NCBI RefSeq assembly: GCF_000485595.1
Contig: NW_014577983.1
Location: 56,002 to 77,768 of the forward strand
Length of the DNA: 21,767 bases
Direction: 5' to 3'
From: Priapulus caudatus
Lineage: Eukaryota > Priapulida > Priapulimorpha > Priapulimorphida > Priapulidae
Part shown: piece after piece, positions 11,093 to 20,665 of the stretch
Numbering within the stretch: position 1 is the first letter of the stretch
How the letters are laid out: the number at the start of each line of letters is the position of its first letter
Notes under the pieces: model-generated
Database searches by the model: none
What the model saw: only the letters and a program-made list of their open reading frames with translations
What the model was told of the DNA's origin: nothing
Translations under genes and position numbers: made by a program

Positions 11093-11633
11093 GTACCGTG
11101 CGTGCGCGACTGGGGTTTGTGTATGGTGCACTGCGCGTGTACGTTTGTTGCATGCGTGCGTGGCGTGCGTGAGTGAGTGTAAGTGTGTGTACCGTGTTAT
11201 GTGCGCCGTACCGTGCATGCGTGCGTGCGTCGCGTGGCGGCGTGTGTGGTCTGTGCTACGTGTATGCTTAGCTCACGGTGTGTGGCGTTAAGTGTTGTAG
11301 GTGCAGTGCGTGCCTGCTGTACCGCCACACGATAGCAACACTACCACGTGCATGCCGGCATCGAGCGACAGCTATACCGTCAACATACGTTTGTGTATTG
11401 TCGTAGGTGCCGTGCATCGCTACTAGCGCGTCGAGCGCTGCGTGCGATCGGGACCGTATGCCTGACCGGTTTGTGTATGCGTAGGTGCTTGCCTGTGTGC
11501 GTGCGTGCGCGTGGTACATGAGTGGCGTTAAGTGTGTTTCATACGTGCGTGTGTGTGTGTCTGTGTGGCGTCCGTGCGGTGCGTACGTGCGTGCGCTGCG
11601 TGGCGTGTGTGCGTGCGTGTAAGGTGGTAGGGA
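11093..11633. repeat. GTGC/GTGT microsatellite array, copy 2
   Basis: Diverged counterpart of 4284-4757, joined to the N gap. Around 11325-11460 it contains extra non-repeat sequence not matched in copy 1. Confidence 0.85.
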
Positions 11634-11666
11634 GTGCCACGGTAGAAAGAGCAATCAGCAGGAACC

Positions 11667-11787
11667 AGAGAGACGGACACGAAGAGAAGAGAGGAGAGAG
11701 AGAGAGAGAGAGAGAGAGAAGAGAGAGGGAGGAGGGAGGGAGGAGGGAGGGAGGGAGGGAGGAGGGAGGAGAGAGAGAGAGAGAAGA

Positions 11788-11865
<78 letters not shown>

Positions 11866-11914
11866 GAGGAGAGCGAGAGCGAGAGGCGAGAGCGAGAGAA
11901 GATGAGAGAGAGAG
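11667..11914. repeat. GA-rich microsatellite array, copy 2
   Basis: Counterpart of 4784-5038, with GGAGG-rich interruptions and GAGCGAGAG near its end in the same order. It is followed by GTCAACACAGAAG, as in copy 1. Confidence 0.92.
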
Positions 11915-13164
11915 GTCAACACAGAAGGTCATCACGGTGTGGTAGTCATGCTGGTAGCTGTGTGATGCTCTGGGCCTCAGCTACCTCCCCTGCGAGTAGC
12001 AACCAGTAGATTAATTAGCGACGTGAATGTAACATGTACTGGTTAAAGTAGTCGCCGATTGAAGTAGTTATATATATATTATACTATAGTATGTATGTAT
12101 GTATTGTAGCCGATAGCTACTGGTTATATGGGGCGTGTGTGTAGTACCACAACTAATGGTTATACCAGTCGTGCACTCACGAACGCACTCACGCAACGCA
12201 CCAGACCACGCAGGTACATGCAGCAAGCAGGCGCACACATGCACCGCGCGCCACGACACAGAGGCCGGAGCGCCGCCGGGCGCAGCAGCCGCCGCGGGCA
12301 CCGACCGAGCGACGCACCGTCACGAACAGTCACAACACACACACGACCACACCCACACACACACACACACACACACCCACAGGCACAACAGCACAAAAAG
12401 GCAAAACGCCACACACACATGTAATATAATATGATATATAATACTGTTCAAGGGGTTCTAAGTGTGGGTTCTTGCTGTCATATTAAATGTCACATAGCGT
12501 AACAGTTTCTTCCCCATTCTTTATATTCGTATAACACCTGGATGTTGTAAATCATTGATATTGATGTGCAAGGTTTATATTGTCGATTTTTACGCCCAAT
12601 GTGTCCTATTGACGTGTCCAATTATTTAGTAGTATAATTAGTAGCAACGATTTTACCCAGCCAGCGGGTACCCGCAGCTAGTCCCAATATATAGCACCAT
12701 TGGCAGTCTGGTGGTCCGTTCTATATGAATTAGGCGATATTCACACGCATTGGGATAAATAGGCAATCGCTCCTTTACCTATATCCTATTCCTGTCACCC
12801 ATAGGGCACTCCGAAAAATAGCGTCAATGATAATAAAAGTTTTTAATAAAGCACCATAAACAACGTTGTCCGGTTAAGGAAGAGCCATCGTCGGCTTATC
12901 TGTACCTCTATTGAATATAATGTATATTACCTATTGTTTACACATGATATAGTTATCAGTCATTCCTCTACGTCTGGATGTCTTATATATGCATATATAA
13001 GGTTTCCCGTAATCTCACAGGATTTGTATATACATGCGAGACGTGGAAACCCTTCAGCTGTAATGTAATTACGTTGATAGTCTAGATACGCAGTAAACAG
13101 GGACAAATAATTAAGCACACCGGGTGCTGGTAAATATCGCTGTATAATAGATAGAATAGAATAG
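11915..13164. repeat. Block Z, copy 2
   Basis: Collinear with 5039-6162 and rich in small indels. It lacks the poly-A tract and has a shorter CA tract (about 12330-12382), preceded by a GC-rich stretch not present in copy 1. Its last shared words (ATAGATAGAATAGAAT) lie directly before the 400-bp inverted-repeat element. No coding sequence is recognised. Confidence 0.88.
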
Positions 13165-13168
13165 TATA

Positions 13169-13568
13169 AGCTGCGTTCACAGGGATTAGAGCGCAGGAGA
13201 GAAAGTTGCGTTCACAGCGCTAAAATATACGCGCTTGCTAAGCCCCAGCGGCTTGCTCTTAGGCCGCGAAGCTCCGCGCTTGCGTAAGCGGCGGACATCA
13301 ATTCCGGCGCATCTAAGCCGCGTTATAGTTCGGCACCGAACGCTGGCCGCCGTATGTGCTCACCCTAGACTGGTAACCCGTTTCGCATTGCACGACGTTA
13401 GTGTAGCGTGTGGTAACTTGTCGACTCGGGTACCAGTCTATATGATTTCCTGGTCTAGCTAAGCTCGAATCTCGATGTAACTCCGTGTGAAACGCATTTT
13501 AGCCAGAACTTAGCACTTCAACTAAGTACGTGTACCAGCTAGGCCGTGTAATACGTGTGAACGCAGCT
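13169..13568. mobile_element. 400-bp MITE-like element with 13-bp terminal inverted repeats
   Basis: AGCTGCGTTCACA at 13169-13181 is the exact reverse complement of TGTGAACGCAGCT at 13556-13568. Both ends are flanked by TATA (13165-13168 and 13569-13572), a candidate target duplication, though the AT-rich surroundings weaken that. Subterminal motifs repeat the end sequence: TGCGTTCACA again near 13207, and GTGTGAAACGCATTTTAGCC near 13486 in inverse orientation against GCGCTAAAAT near 13218. The interior is GC-richer than its surroundings and has only a 75-codon frame with no similarity I recognise, so it is non-autonomous. The corresponding place in copy 1 (about 6176-6195) lacks it. I cannot assign a superfamily with confidence. 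Confidence 0.78.
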
Positions 13569-14087
13569 TATATAGATATCAATAGATATATAGAATTATA
13601 TAGATATATAATAGATATATATTAGATATTATATGATATATATAAATATATAGATAATTATATTTATATATTTGATTATATATATATTATCATATAGTAT
13701 ATATTATATTATATATGATATTTATATTGATATATATATAAATATATAAATAGATATATATATAGCTTATATAGTAGATATAATAGAATATAATAAATAG
13801 ATAAGAATAGGATATAGATAAGAGATATAGATTAGAGATATATAGAATTTAGGACTTATCAGATATGATAGATAGCAGGAGTAGAGATACAGATAACAGA
13901 TATAGATATAAGATATAGATATACGATATAGTATATATAGATTTAGTATATAGGATATAATATACGATATAAGAGATTTAGGTTATAGTAGATATAAGTA
14001 TAATAGATACTATAGATTTAGATATCAGATATAGTAGCTTTTGAGATATAAGATATATAGATACTATAGATATATAAGATTATAGAT
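13569..14087. repeat. GATATA-type AT satellite between copies 2 and 3
   Basis: Same type of array as 6163-6663, noisier. It is followed by the third copy of block X. Confidence 0.92.
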
Positions 14088-17000
14088 ATGTATAAGGAGC
14101 TGCAGTTCAGGCAAGATCTGATTGCGTGGTCTATCCAGCACGATGGTATATATGTGTTATAACAATTCTGTCGGCAGTCAAAAGTTGCCCCGGGCTCCGG
14201 AACATTTTCACGCAAGCCATACGGCAGCGTATGGCCCCGCTCGCACAATGCGTTGTTTAAACTACGTTAGAGATGCAGAAAAAATTGGCGAGAAGAATTC
14301 TATTCACGGTTTTCCCATCTAAGAAATTGCAAAGAACGTCATCCGCCATGAAGACCATAGTAGACGGCAAACAGTCGCAGAAGTCTCAAGTAACGTAAAT
14401 ATTTTGCCGCATATATCAATATATTACCGCTAAAACCGCTCAGAACGCGGTTTGATCGGCGTCATTATTCAAATCTTTTCCTTCGCAGTCTCGATCCTTT
14501 CCTCCTCAGTCTCTCACTATCAAATGGCTTCGTGGTTAACTGTGACAAGGGATTTGATATAGTTTGTTGCATGGTTTGCCAATTATTACCAGTATTGCGG
14601 ATGGCGTCCAGGCGAAGGAAAAGATATTTTAGATGGCTTTTCTGAAACCGGCAAGCGGCTTCTCGATCGCGCGATTTATATCCAAAAGTGGAAATATTGC
14701 ATAATTATTATAAAAACCAAAGACATTGCAGCGAGTCTTTTATCGTGGAAAATTCGGCATGATAGCGGCGCGCAATGCTAATGTCGTGCCAATCGAATTC
14801 CACTTTGATTTCGTCGTGTTGTGTCCAGAGAGTACGAGTTGCAACAAGACCCTCGCAAAGCGTCGTCCTTGTGATTGTGTGGCTGAAGGCGAGATTAGTC
14901 GATAGCAATAACATTATTAGCAACACCGGGCCGCGCTGCTTGTAGGTACGGGCCTACACCACAAGTTGTGCTGGATTGATTCCCCCTTGCGGCACGCAGA
15001 AGAATATCGAGTATGGATGCTATCCGTTTCCCACAAAAAAATAACCCATGACTTAAGTTCGATGACAAGAGAGATGAGACCGGTATTTTTTGCGTTTCAA
15101 AATAGGGCAGGTCAATTAATTCCGTCTGTCTTGTTCAGAGCCGTCAGCTTTTGCGGTTACACCTGTACAGATGTCGCTGTCAGGACTGTCAGCCTCAAAG
15201 GACAATAATCCTCATATGGCGCTAATATATCGGTATAATATTTGTTGAACGGTGTATTGTACGGTTAGACATACAGTTTTTCTATACGTTGCATATATAT
15301 CAAAGAGTACATAATGGGAGAGTACAAAGTACACAGAGTACGATAATCTCGCAATTAGACACTTATTATATTATATTGCGTCGCTGTCGTGTCCCGCGGG
15401 GCTGCCCATCAATGCAATTGCGCATTCGCAATGGATTTCAACATATTTGTCCACTGCGCAATAGTATGGGGGGGGGGGGGTTTACTATAGGGGATGTTGT
15501 CTAACATGTTACACAGCGGCTGTGGGTGCATGCTGCATGACGTCACCTTGTGCTGAGCATGTAATGATTGTTTAGCTGTACGTCTCATATAAATCGTGCG
15601 TCACGCATCTATAGTATAACTTCAGCGCCCCGTTAAACAAAGAATAGAATTCTTGCGATTTTACGCATGCGGTTATTACGATTTACGGATACGGCCAGAA
15701 CGATTTTACTTGCGGCATGTTAACGTGTTGTTCTTCATTTTCATATATATAGTATACTATATAATCTGTGTGTGTGCTAATTTGGTAGGTAGTGATGGGG
15801 GTAGGACTGTAGGCAAGGCAAGTCACGTTTGATATAGTGGGTACGGTAACAGTCTACAGGGTGCTATGCTGAAAGTCATTGACATAATTGAAACAACCTT
15901 TAGACTAGCGTTTGCCGAGTTCGAGTCAGAGTTTTTACCATTTTATGAGCATATCGCTACGTGTGTCGAGATGTCCATCTCCAGCCGCGGCCTCTCCTTT
16001 AAGTGAAGATCGCTGTATCGTCATGGCTGTTTCAAGCATGCCATTACGCGCCAAGGGATACGCAAAAACTGATGACCCACAAGATTTCGCGGAGCCGACG
16101 ATGCAAGTGGACGAGAGACGTAATAATGAAAACACGCGTCCGTCTTTTCATTGAGGTCTCTCGAGCATTAGCTTCATGCTCTGCGGGAAGTCCAGCACAT
16201 AATGCTAGATAATCAAGGAAAGAAATCGCTTGTGAATCCTTTATTCATTCGCCGGCATGCTCGTCGTTACTATCAGGGATCGCTCAGTCTGTCGCCGTAG
16301 TCATTGTGTGTCTTTCTGCGGAAAGAATACGGATCGTGCATTATAGAGATCTTCTCAGTTGTTAGATTGAAAGTAGTTGTAACCGGTTAATTTGTTGCGG
16401 CCTCCTCATACCTCCCGTTGTAATCAAAATCACGAGTATTAATATCAGTTACACATGGCATGTCGTTACCGTATCATAACACACGACTACCAAAAATGTG
16501 ACAGGAAAAGATTACGGCGGAGAAAGACAAGGAGACAGACGGCCCCGAGCGAGACGGGCGAACCGCAGGGACGACGGAAGCGGGCGGACGGGCCTTGCGA
16601 AAGCGGACGGACAGACAGGACGAGGGAAAGACAGAGAGAGACTAGACGAACGGCTGACGTACCAGAGCATCTGCAAGCTATGTCGATGAGCGCGGGTTTC
16701 TACAGATTGTATAGCCTGAGAGAGACTGCATGTTGTCTACTGATCAGTTAATATGCTAACGCAACTTTCTAATAGTCAAATCCAACCTAAGACACTTAAA
16801 AACACAAAGCGTCCTGAGCCGAAAAGTCGCCAGTTTCTGTCCTTGCTTTCGAGTTAGTCGTTTCCATTTCGCCTTACAACGTTCATCGCAATGCCATCTA
16901 GAGACTCCCTCGGTTCGTTGACCGCCACTATTCTTGGCTTTCTCATCGTCTTGGCTGTGCAGTGGTCTTAAGAATCGGGGAACCTGGCACAAGTCGGTGG

Positions 17001-17303
17001 CAGGGTCAAACCCCAGGCATAGTGTGCTGCATGCGTACGCACCGACGCGAGAAAGTCGACAAAAAAGCACTTTAAAACGATGAGTTTAGTGTCAAAAAAA
17101 ACTGCGCATGTAATCCTTGACCAATATACGTTGATCGATTCTTAGTGTTTTGTTAGCCTAAACGCCGGTTGAAAGACCCATTCAACACCTGTTAAAAGCT
17201 TGCTGTCAATGAACAAATCTGACATCAACAAAGAGCTGGGCCACAGTGCCATGAGCGCAACCGCCGTGGAAGTGTTGGAGTGAATATCGGGTTGTCCACG
17301 GCC
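14088..17303. repeat. Block X, copy 3 (indel-rich)
   Basis: Collinear with 54-3003, again with about one small indel per ten bases, dominated by inserted single bases. The indels fall at different places from those of copy 2, so the two noisy copies do not share a derived pattern. The G run is 13 long here, against 10 in copy 1 and 9 in copy 2. No reading frame is preserved. Confidence 0.9.
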
Positions 17304-17951
17304 GGTCTGCAAAGGAAGCGATCATGCCACCGGAACATTTGGTTCGAGAGCCCTAGTAAGTGGTAGGTGGTAGTGGTTAGTGGTAGTCGCTTCGAGTGGT
17401 AGGTCGGGTAGTGGTAGCGGTGGCCGGGGGCGGTGAGCGGTGGCGCGGTGGCGCGTGGCGGGTGGCGCGTGGCGGTCGGCGTTGTAGCAGGATACAGCGA
17501 GTAGGCAGTAGCGATAGTAGCAGTAGCCAGTGAGCAGGTAGGCAGTAGCAGATAGCAAGTACAGTAGCAGTAGCGTAGCTAGTAGGCAAGTAGGCACAGT
17601 AGCAGTAGCAAGGTAGCAGTAGCGTTAGCAGTTACAGGTAAGCAGTAGGGCAGTAGCAGTAGCAGTAGCAGTAGCAGGAGCAGATAGGCAAGTAGCAGTA
17701 GCCGTAAGCAGTGAAGCCGAGCTAGAGCAGTAGTCGAGCTAGCAGTAGCAGTAGCAGTAGCAGTAATGGCAGTAGCAGTTAGCAGTAGGCGAAGTAGGCA
17801 GTAGCAAAGTAGGCAGTAACAGTAACAGTAACAGGTAACAGTAACAGGTAACCAGTAACAGTAGCAGTAGAGCAAGGTAGCAGCAAGCGAGCACGAAGGC
17901 AGTACAGTAGCAGTAGCAGTAGCAGCAGCAGCAGCAGCAGTAGCAGTAGCA
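17304..17951. repeat. Compound GTAGTG to CAGTAG satellite, copy 3
   Basis: Same left flank (AAAGGAAGC, then CATTTGG, then CGA) and same order of sub-arrays as 9883-10312, but longer in the CAGTAG part. It ends with CAGCAGCAG next to block W. Confidence 0.9.
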
Positions 17952-18624
17952 CGTAAATATGCGCGAAGGTTGGATCAACGTGAAGGTGAGCGGTCCACTC
18001 GTCTTGTAAACCTCGCGTTGTTGCACTACCTGGGGTTACACCTGCAACAACCCACCACGAATTTCGGACGTACCCGTGCTGGCATTGATGGAAATCATTA
18101 TTGAAAACTAGATGTTCTCTCGATATGGCATGAGTGTACAACAGCAGGCCCATTAGAAGATTTGCTTCGCCACCATGACGCATTACTCGTGCAGCGAGAA
18201 ATCAGCTCCTTCCTACGTGTAGCGGTCGAAACACACTCCGTGCCACACAGGCACATGGAACGTTTCAATAGTAAATGGATGGTAAATAAACCCGAAATGT
18301 ATTTACTACCAGTCTTAATGTTTCATTACTCCCTTTCGCATATTATTGCCGATAATCTCCTGTAAATGTTGTTGAAATGCTCATCTGCATCACGTGAGTA
18401 CACCGCACAGAACATAGAAAACCGACAATATATATTCCTGTTGTTTGTGCACAGCGTCGTATGTGCGGTGTACTCATTTACAGGAAGTTATCGGCAATAA
18501 TAGGCGAAACGTATCTAATAGTAGAGAAACATTAAGACTTTGGTAGTAAATACATTTCGTGTTTATTTACCATCATTTTACTATTAAAACCTTCTAAGTG
18601 CCTCCGTGCAGACGAAGCAGAGTG
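17952..18624. repeat. Block W, copy 3
   Basis: Collinear with 10313-11067 and continuous with the single-copy sequence on the right. It contains the clearest version of the large inverted repeat. The short open frames (for example 18162-18365) are not conserved in copy 2 and match nothing I recognise. Confidence 0.88.
18250..18602. mobile_element. Foldback-like element with roughly 140-nt inverted arms, copy 3
   Basis: The left arm (18250-18408) and right arm (18463-18602) are reverse complements over their whole length. Paired words include GATGGTAAATAAAC, GAAATGTATTTACTACC, GTCTTAATGTTTC, TATTGCCGATAA, TCCTGTAAATG and GAGTACACCGCAC. The left arm carries an extra 27 nt near 18369-18395. The loop (18409-18462) is AT-rich and centred on AATATATATT. 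There is no coding capacity, which fits a MITE or foldback element. Weaker pairing may extend a little further out on both sides, so the true ends are uncertain. Confidence 0.75.
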
Positions 18625-18780
18625 TAGTGAGGCGGGGTAGGGCCGCTGATGAAGCTAGCGGCCGGTAGAGGGACTATAGCTCTGAGCAGACGCCATGAAG
18701 TGTGCGCCTGTTGGACAAGGTGTGAACAATCGATGGGTCGGTGAGACGAATCTGTTACACATGCTTCGAATAGACGAGAC
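18625..18780. other. Single-copy sequence, no gene seen
   Basis: Start of the non-repeated right part. A small hairpin (GCCGCT with AGCGGC around GATGAAGCT, near 18641-18661) is the only structure noticed. Confidence 0.6.
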
Positions 18781-18844
18781 TAATGTAGAGAGTAATCTAG
18801 AGACTTATATAGAATAATCTAGAAACTAACCTAGAGTAATATAT
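18781..18844. repeat. TCTAGAGTAAT minisatellite, left part
   Basis: Units resembling AGAGTAATCTAGAGACTTAT. The same family resumes at 19621-19789 on the far side of the Penelope-like fragment, which suggests the element inserted into a pre-existing array. Confidence 0.8.
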
Positions 18845-18880
18845 ATAACAGGGTTAATTGTTACTCAACCGTGAAGATTG

Positions 18881-18948
18881 GAAACGTACCGCTTACGTTT
18901 CGCCTCCTACCAGGAGGCTTTCTCAAAGCTAACTGATGATGATCAGTT
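18881..18948 (-). ncRNA. Hairpin cluster at the Penelope 3' end, hammerhead-like
   Basis: Read on the minus strand, directly after the likely retroelement stop codon. There is a perfect 7-bp hairpin (18948-18931, loop CATC), then AGCTTTGAGAAA, then a perfect 7-bp hairpin GCCTCCT-GGT-AGGAGGC (18918-18902). Immediately after it comes an 8-bp hairpin GAAACGTA-AGCGG-TACGTTTC (18901-18881). A stem followed by GAAA, a second short stem and then a U-containing cleavage position is the layout of hammerhead stems II and III. Hammerheads are known from Penelope-like elements. The conserved CUGANGA box before stem II is not intact (TGAGAAA instead) and no stem I partner is visible. If it is a hammerhead, it is degenerate and probably inactive. 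Confidence 0.4.
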
Positions 18949-19618
18949 TTGACCACCAGATGGTCTGGTGGTCAATAGCTTAGTCCACACGTGACTAAGC
19001 CTGTATCCCCTCTCGTCCCGGTTGATGTTCGGGGGTCTTGCGGATCCAGATGCCCTCCTTAATCCAACGCCTGATGATTGGCTCGCGATCGATGATCTTC
19101 GAATTCTCCCAATTGATGGTGTGATTGTCCTTCGCTATGTGGTCCGTGGTCGCGGATTTGGTGTTTTCGGTAGCCGACTGTTTTCGTTGAGGCTGTTGAG
19201 CCCTTGTGAACGATTTGGGTGCTACGGTGTCTACGTCCTTTTTGTGTTCTTTAAGGCGGGTTTCAAATTTTCGGCCGGTTTCTCCAATGTAACTTTTTCC
19301 ACACATTGCACACGGTATCTTGTAGACACAGTCCGTAATGTTGTGCATATCTGTTCTGTCCTTAGGGTGTACCAAAAGCCGTTTTAGGGTCTCAAACGGT
19401 CTAACTGTTGAAGCCACACCTGCATTTTTAGGTGACGTTGAACTACGTCCGTGACGCCTCTGGCATAGATAGGGTAGGACAATCATCGCCTTCGGTTTCT
19501 CCGTGGAGGTTTTCTTTTGGGATGTTGTTTTTTCCCGTAATGTGTTCATCTCCTTGGACACTTTATCGAGTGTCCAATTGGGGTAGCCGCATTTTCCTAG
19601 TGCGTTCTTGATACTTAT
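18943..19618 (-). pseudogene. Penelope-like element, GIY-YIG endonuclease fragment (5'-truncated, frameshifted)
   Basis: C-terminal part of a Penelope-like retroelement protein, whose GIY-YIG nuclease nicks target DNA for reverse transcription. Residues are counted from 19561, where the longest uninterrupted frame opens with GTG, not ATG. They show VYKIPCAMCGKSYIGETGR (79-97), TRLKEH (101-106, with the expected Arg and His) and DREPIIRRWIKEGIWIRK (158-175, with the expected Glu). Nineteen further codons upstream include CGYPNW, a word I associate with the linker before the domain. The frame then meets TAA exactly where the minisatellite starts, so the reverse transcriptase is missing. Three breaks are visible. 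Around 19426-19470 family-like sequence (GVTDVVQRHLK) is in another frame, entered and left by compensating indels. At the five-G run 19031-19035 the true C-terminus (NINRDERGYRLSHVW) shifts frame and would end with TGA at 18943-18945. The uninterrupted frame instead stops at 18995. Confidence 0.9.
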
Positions 19619-19620
19619 TT

Positions 19621-19789
19621 AATGAGTAACCTAATGTAATCTAGAGTAATGTAGAGTAATGTAGAAACTTATCTAGAGTAATGTAGAGACTACTCTAGAG
19701 TAATCTAGAGTCTTATAATAGCTATATAGAGTAACGTAGAGACTTATATAGAGTAATCTAGAGTAACGTAGAGACTTATCTAGAGTAAT
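19621..19789. repeat. TCTAGAGTAAT minisatellite, right part
   Basis: About eight imperfect units of roughly 20-22 nt (TCTAGAGTAATGTAGAGACT type, with TAACGTAGAG variants). It begins immediately at the truncated end of the Penelope-like fragment. Confidence 0.88.
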
Positions 19790-19826
19790 TGGTTCGCTCG
19801 ATGTGTGTCGGATAAAAAGCTGGTTA

Positions 19827-19832
19827 TTTATT
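19827..19832 (-). promoter_or_regulatory. Candidate polyadenylation signal AATAAA
   Basis: The minus strand reads AATAAA about 290 nt downstream of the stop codon of the 20125-20388 frame. The hexamer is common in AT-rich sequence, so it is supportive only because of its position. Confidence 0.4.
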
Positions 19833-20124
19833 GTCAAACGATCGCGACTATTGCGCGCATGCTAATAGGTGATCGCACTACGGACGCAGCGTTGCCATTA
19901 CTGCTGGTTAATCATCTACTAGCAAAAAATCTACTCCAAATCTATTACTATTAATTAATTAGCTAATTAAGCTATTAATAACGCCGACAGTGTTTGAACG
20001 GCCGGAGCACTCAGTGGTTATATTCATCCGCCATTACTGGTGGGAGCGGAGTAATCTCTCTTAACCAGCTATTGTCGACGAGGCGTTATGATCGCCGATT
20101 CGATTGCGTTTTACTTCACTGAGA
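19833..20124 (-). other. Possible 3' untranslated region or intergenic DNA
   Basis: No open frame of note. It contains a 16-bp perfect palindrome (TTAATTAGCTAATTAA, 19955-19970) within an AT-rich patch. If 20125-20388 is a terminal exon, this would be its 3' UTR. Confidence 0.4.
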
Positions 20125-20388
20125 CTACGTGCTCTCAAGGCGAGTGACGATGGCGATATGTTTAGCGGCCGTATCGGATTTGAAGAACAGCGCAGCGTTC
20201 GCGTGCCAACGGTCGTTGTAATATGAGACGTCATCCAGATAGTTCGTGCTGCTGAGAGTTCGTGTGTCTGGATCGTGAAGCCCTAATGATGATACTATTC
20301 CACTCTGAATAGGATGATTATAGATGGCCTCATCGAAATTTGCGAAAACGTCTATCTCAGGTTCAGCTCGCCTGATCATGTGTGCATC
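20125..20388 (-). CDS. Possible terminal coding exon, unknown protein
   Basis: Open frame of 87 codons on the minus strand, or 84 from its first ATG at 20379. The composition is protein-like and acidic, not low-complexity: EPEIDVFANFDEAIYNHP near the start, TNYLDDVSYYNDRWHA in the middle, ending AIVTRLEST before TAG. There is no signal peptide, membrane helix or domain I can name. Tyrosines 20, 47, 53 and 54 sit in acidic contexts, as in some receptor tails, but that is only a resemblance. The frame opens directly after an in-frame TAG whose AG could be a splice acceptor (CAAGTAG before GATGCA), although the upstream pyrimidine tract is weak. AATAAA lies about 290 nt downstream. I read it as a candidate last exon of a gene extending to higher coordinates. 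It could also be a chance frame. Confidence 0.4.
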   Translation of the reverse strand, partial: DAHMIRRAEPEIDVFANFDEAIYNHPIQSGIVSSLGLHDPDTRTLSSTNYLDDVSYYNDRWHANAALFFKSDTAAKHIAIVTRLEST

Positions 20389-20503
20389 CTACTTGTACAG
20401 CACTATAGGTGCGTGCACGGGCGACTGTTACCAGCCTCCGATATAGCCTTCCTGGCAGGGTCATTAGCACTAGCATCCCTCCTGTCGGCAGTTGTCGCTG
20501 CGG

Positions 20504-20665
20504 TCACTTATAACTGACAACTCGCTCTCTTCGCTTGACACGTGTGGGCGAGCTAAGCTGGTTGTTGTTTGGCGTGTCAAATTGTAAAGGCAGACTGTTT
20601 TTTTTTGTATGTGCAAAGGTCTCCGTTAACAATGATGCATCAGATATGTTTCCAAATGCAAAGTT
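20504..20665 (-). CDS. Short open frame, possible upstream coding fragment
   Basis: Fifty-three codons between two in-frame stops on the minus strand. The composition is protein-like (for example SLPLQFDTPNNNQLSSPTRV followed by KRRERVVSYK). It lies about 115 nt upstream of the candidate terminal exon, in a different frame, with no strong splice sites, so a link would need an intron or a sequence error. It is too short for the usual length cut-off and I recognise no family. Low confidence. Confidence 0.18.
   Translation of the reverse strand, partial: NFAFGNISDASLLTETFAHTKKNSLPLQFDTPNNNQLSSPTRVKRRERVVSYK

Noticed and set aside
54-18183. CRISPR-like spacing of repeated blocks
   Set aside because: The repeats are kilobase blocks or microsatellites. 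There are no short direct repeats with regular unique spacers.
18641-18661. CTGATGA motif resembling a hammerhead core on the plus strand
   Set aside because: It sits in the loop of a small hairpin, with no stem II and no GAAA box at the right distance.
19022-19387. 121-codon plus-strand open frame
   Set aside because: It lies antisense to the clearly recognised GIY-YIG domain and is a shadow of it.
19955-19970. 16-bp palindrome TTAATTAGCTAATTAA as a regulatory site
   Set aside because: It contains homeodomain-like TAATTA cores but lies in very AT-rich sequence, where such palindromes are expected by chance.
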